From: an uncultured Clostridia bacterium
Lineage (GTDB): Bacteria; Bacillota; Clostridia; TANB77; CAG-508
Assembly (NCBI GenBank): GCA_948528155.1
Contig: CAOSZT010000127.1
Location: 1-6,374 of the forward strand
Length of the DNA stretch: 6,374 nucleotides
Reading direction: 5' to 3'
Notes under the pieces: generated by a model
Database searches by the model: none
What the model was told of the DNA's origin: nothing
What the model saw: the letters and a program-made list of their open reading frames with translations, nothing else
Part shown: piece by piece, positions 6,309-6,374 of the stretch
Position numbering within the stretch: the first letter of the stretch is position 1
Layout of the letters: each line of letters starts with the position of its first letter
Program-made: the position numbers and the translations under genes

Positions 6309-6374
6309 TTCAAATAACAAATTTGTATGAGTTTTTTTCGCTGGGGATTTCCATAGATTTCAATGTTTTTAAGT
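6309..6374. other. Upstream region of pflB, possible operator
   Basis: No gene is visible to the window edge. The palindrome ACAAATTTGT (6317-6326) sits just upstream of the -35 box. The same AACAAATTT occurs twice on the plus strand (6294-6302 and 6316-6324), 22 bp apart, about two helical turns. This could be a regulator site, but AT-rich chance repeats are common. The stretch with GGGGATTTCC near 6343-6352 is less AT-rich and unexplained. Confidence 0.25.

Noticed and set aside
6295..6326. Rex (NADH-sensing repressor) operator at the pfl promoter
   Set aside because: The sequence contains TTGTTA-like halves but not the symmetric TTGT...ACAA arrangement with the right spacing.

Overview
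The window is very AT-rich, uses strong AGGAGG-type Shine-Dalgarno sites, prefers A-ending codons such as AGA and ATA, and carries a typical pflB-pflA pair. This points to an anaerobic low-GC Firmicute, most likely a gut clostridium or a relative; the exact lineage cannot be fixed from the sequence. The layout is convergent: three larger genes and one tiny ORF run rightwards (57-3201), and the pyruvate formate-lyase operon runs leftwards (6236-3211). The two blocks meet at a shared hairpin terminator.

Left block: the gene at 57-989 encodes a soluble 310-residue protein with a winged-helix-like front and an alpha/beta back. It resembles the replication-relaxation group of mobile-element proteins, although that match is tentative. 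A perfect 11-bp inverted repeat lies directly before its ribosome binding site.

The most unusual part is 1032-1217. It holds a ribosome binding site, a short ORF beginning MKNQTRREVLDTV, an uninterrupted GA dinucleotide tract of 33 nt inside that ORF, and then a very long terminator hairpin. As sequenced, the ORF stops just after the tract, well before the hairpin. With one more GA unit (or two fewer), the frame stays open for 23 more codons and stops exactly at the tip of the hairpin. This geometry suggests a phase-variable leader peptide or attenuator for the genes downstream. That is inference, not shown.

Cell-surface block: 1282-2031 encodes a secreted 249-residue protein with a signal peptide, and 2062-3201 encodes a 379-residue membrane-anchored protein with two beta-sandwich-like flanks around a W/Y-rich core (YVWIPKY...YWISKY). 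They are 30 bp apart and probably form one operon. From memory, their motifs resemble different halves of a large clostridial surface-protein group. Their functions are unknown.

Right block: pflB (6236-3999) and pflA (3948-3211) encode pyruvate formate-lyase and its radical-SAM activating enzyme, which together make acetyl-CoA and formate from pyruvate under anoxic conditions. A promoter lies at 6277-6308, and a stable hairpin sits between the two genes.
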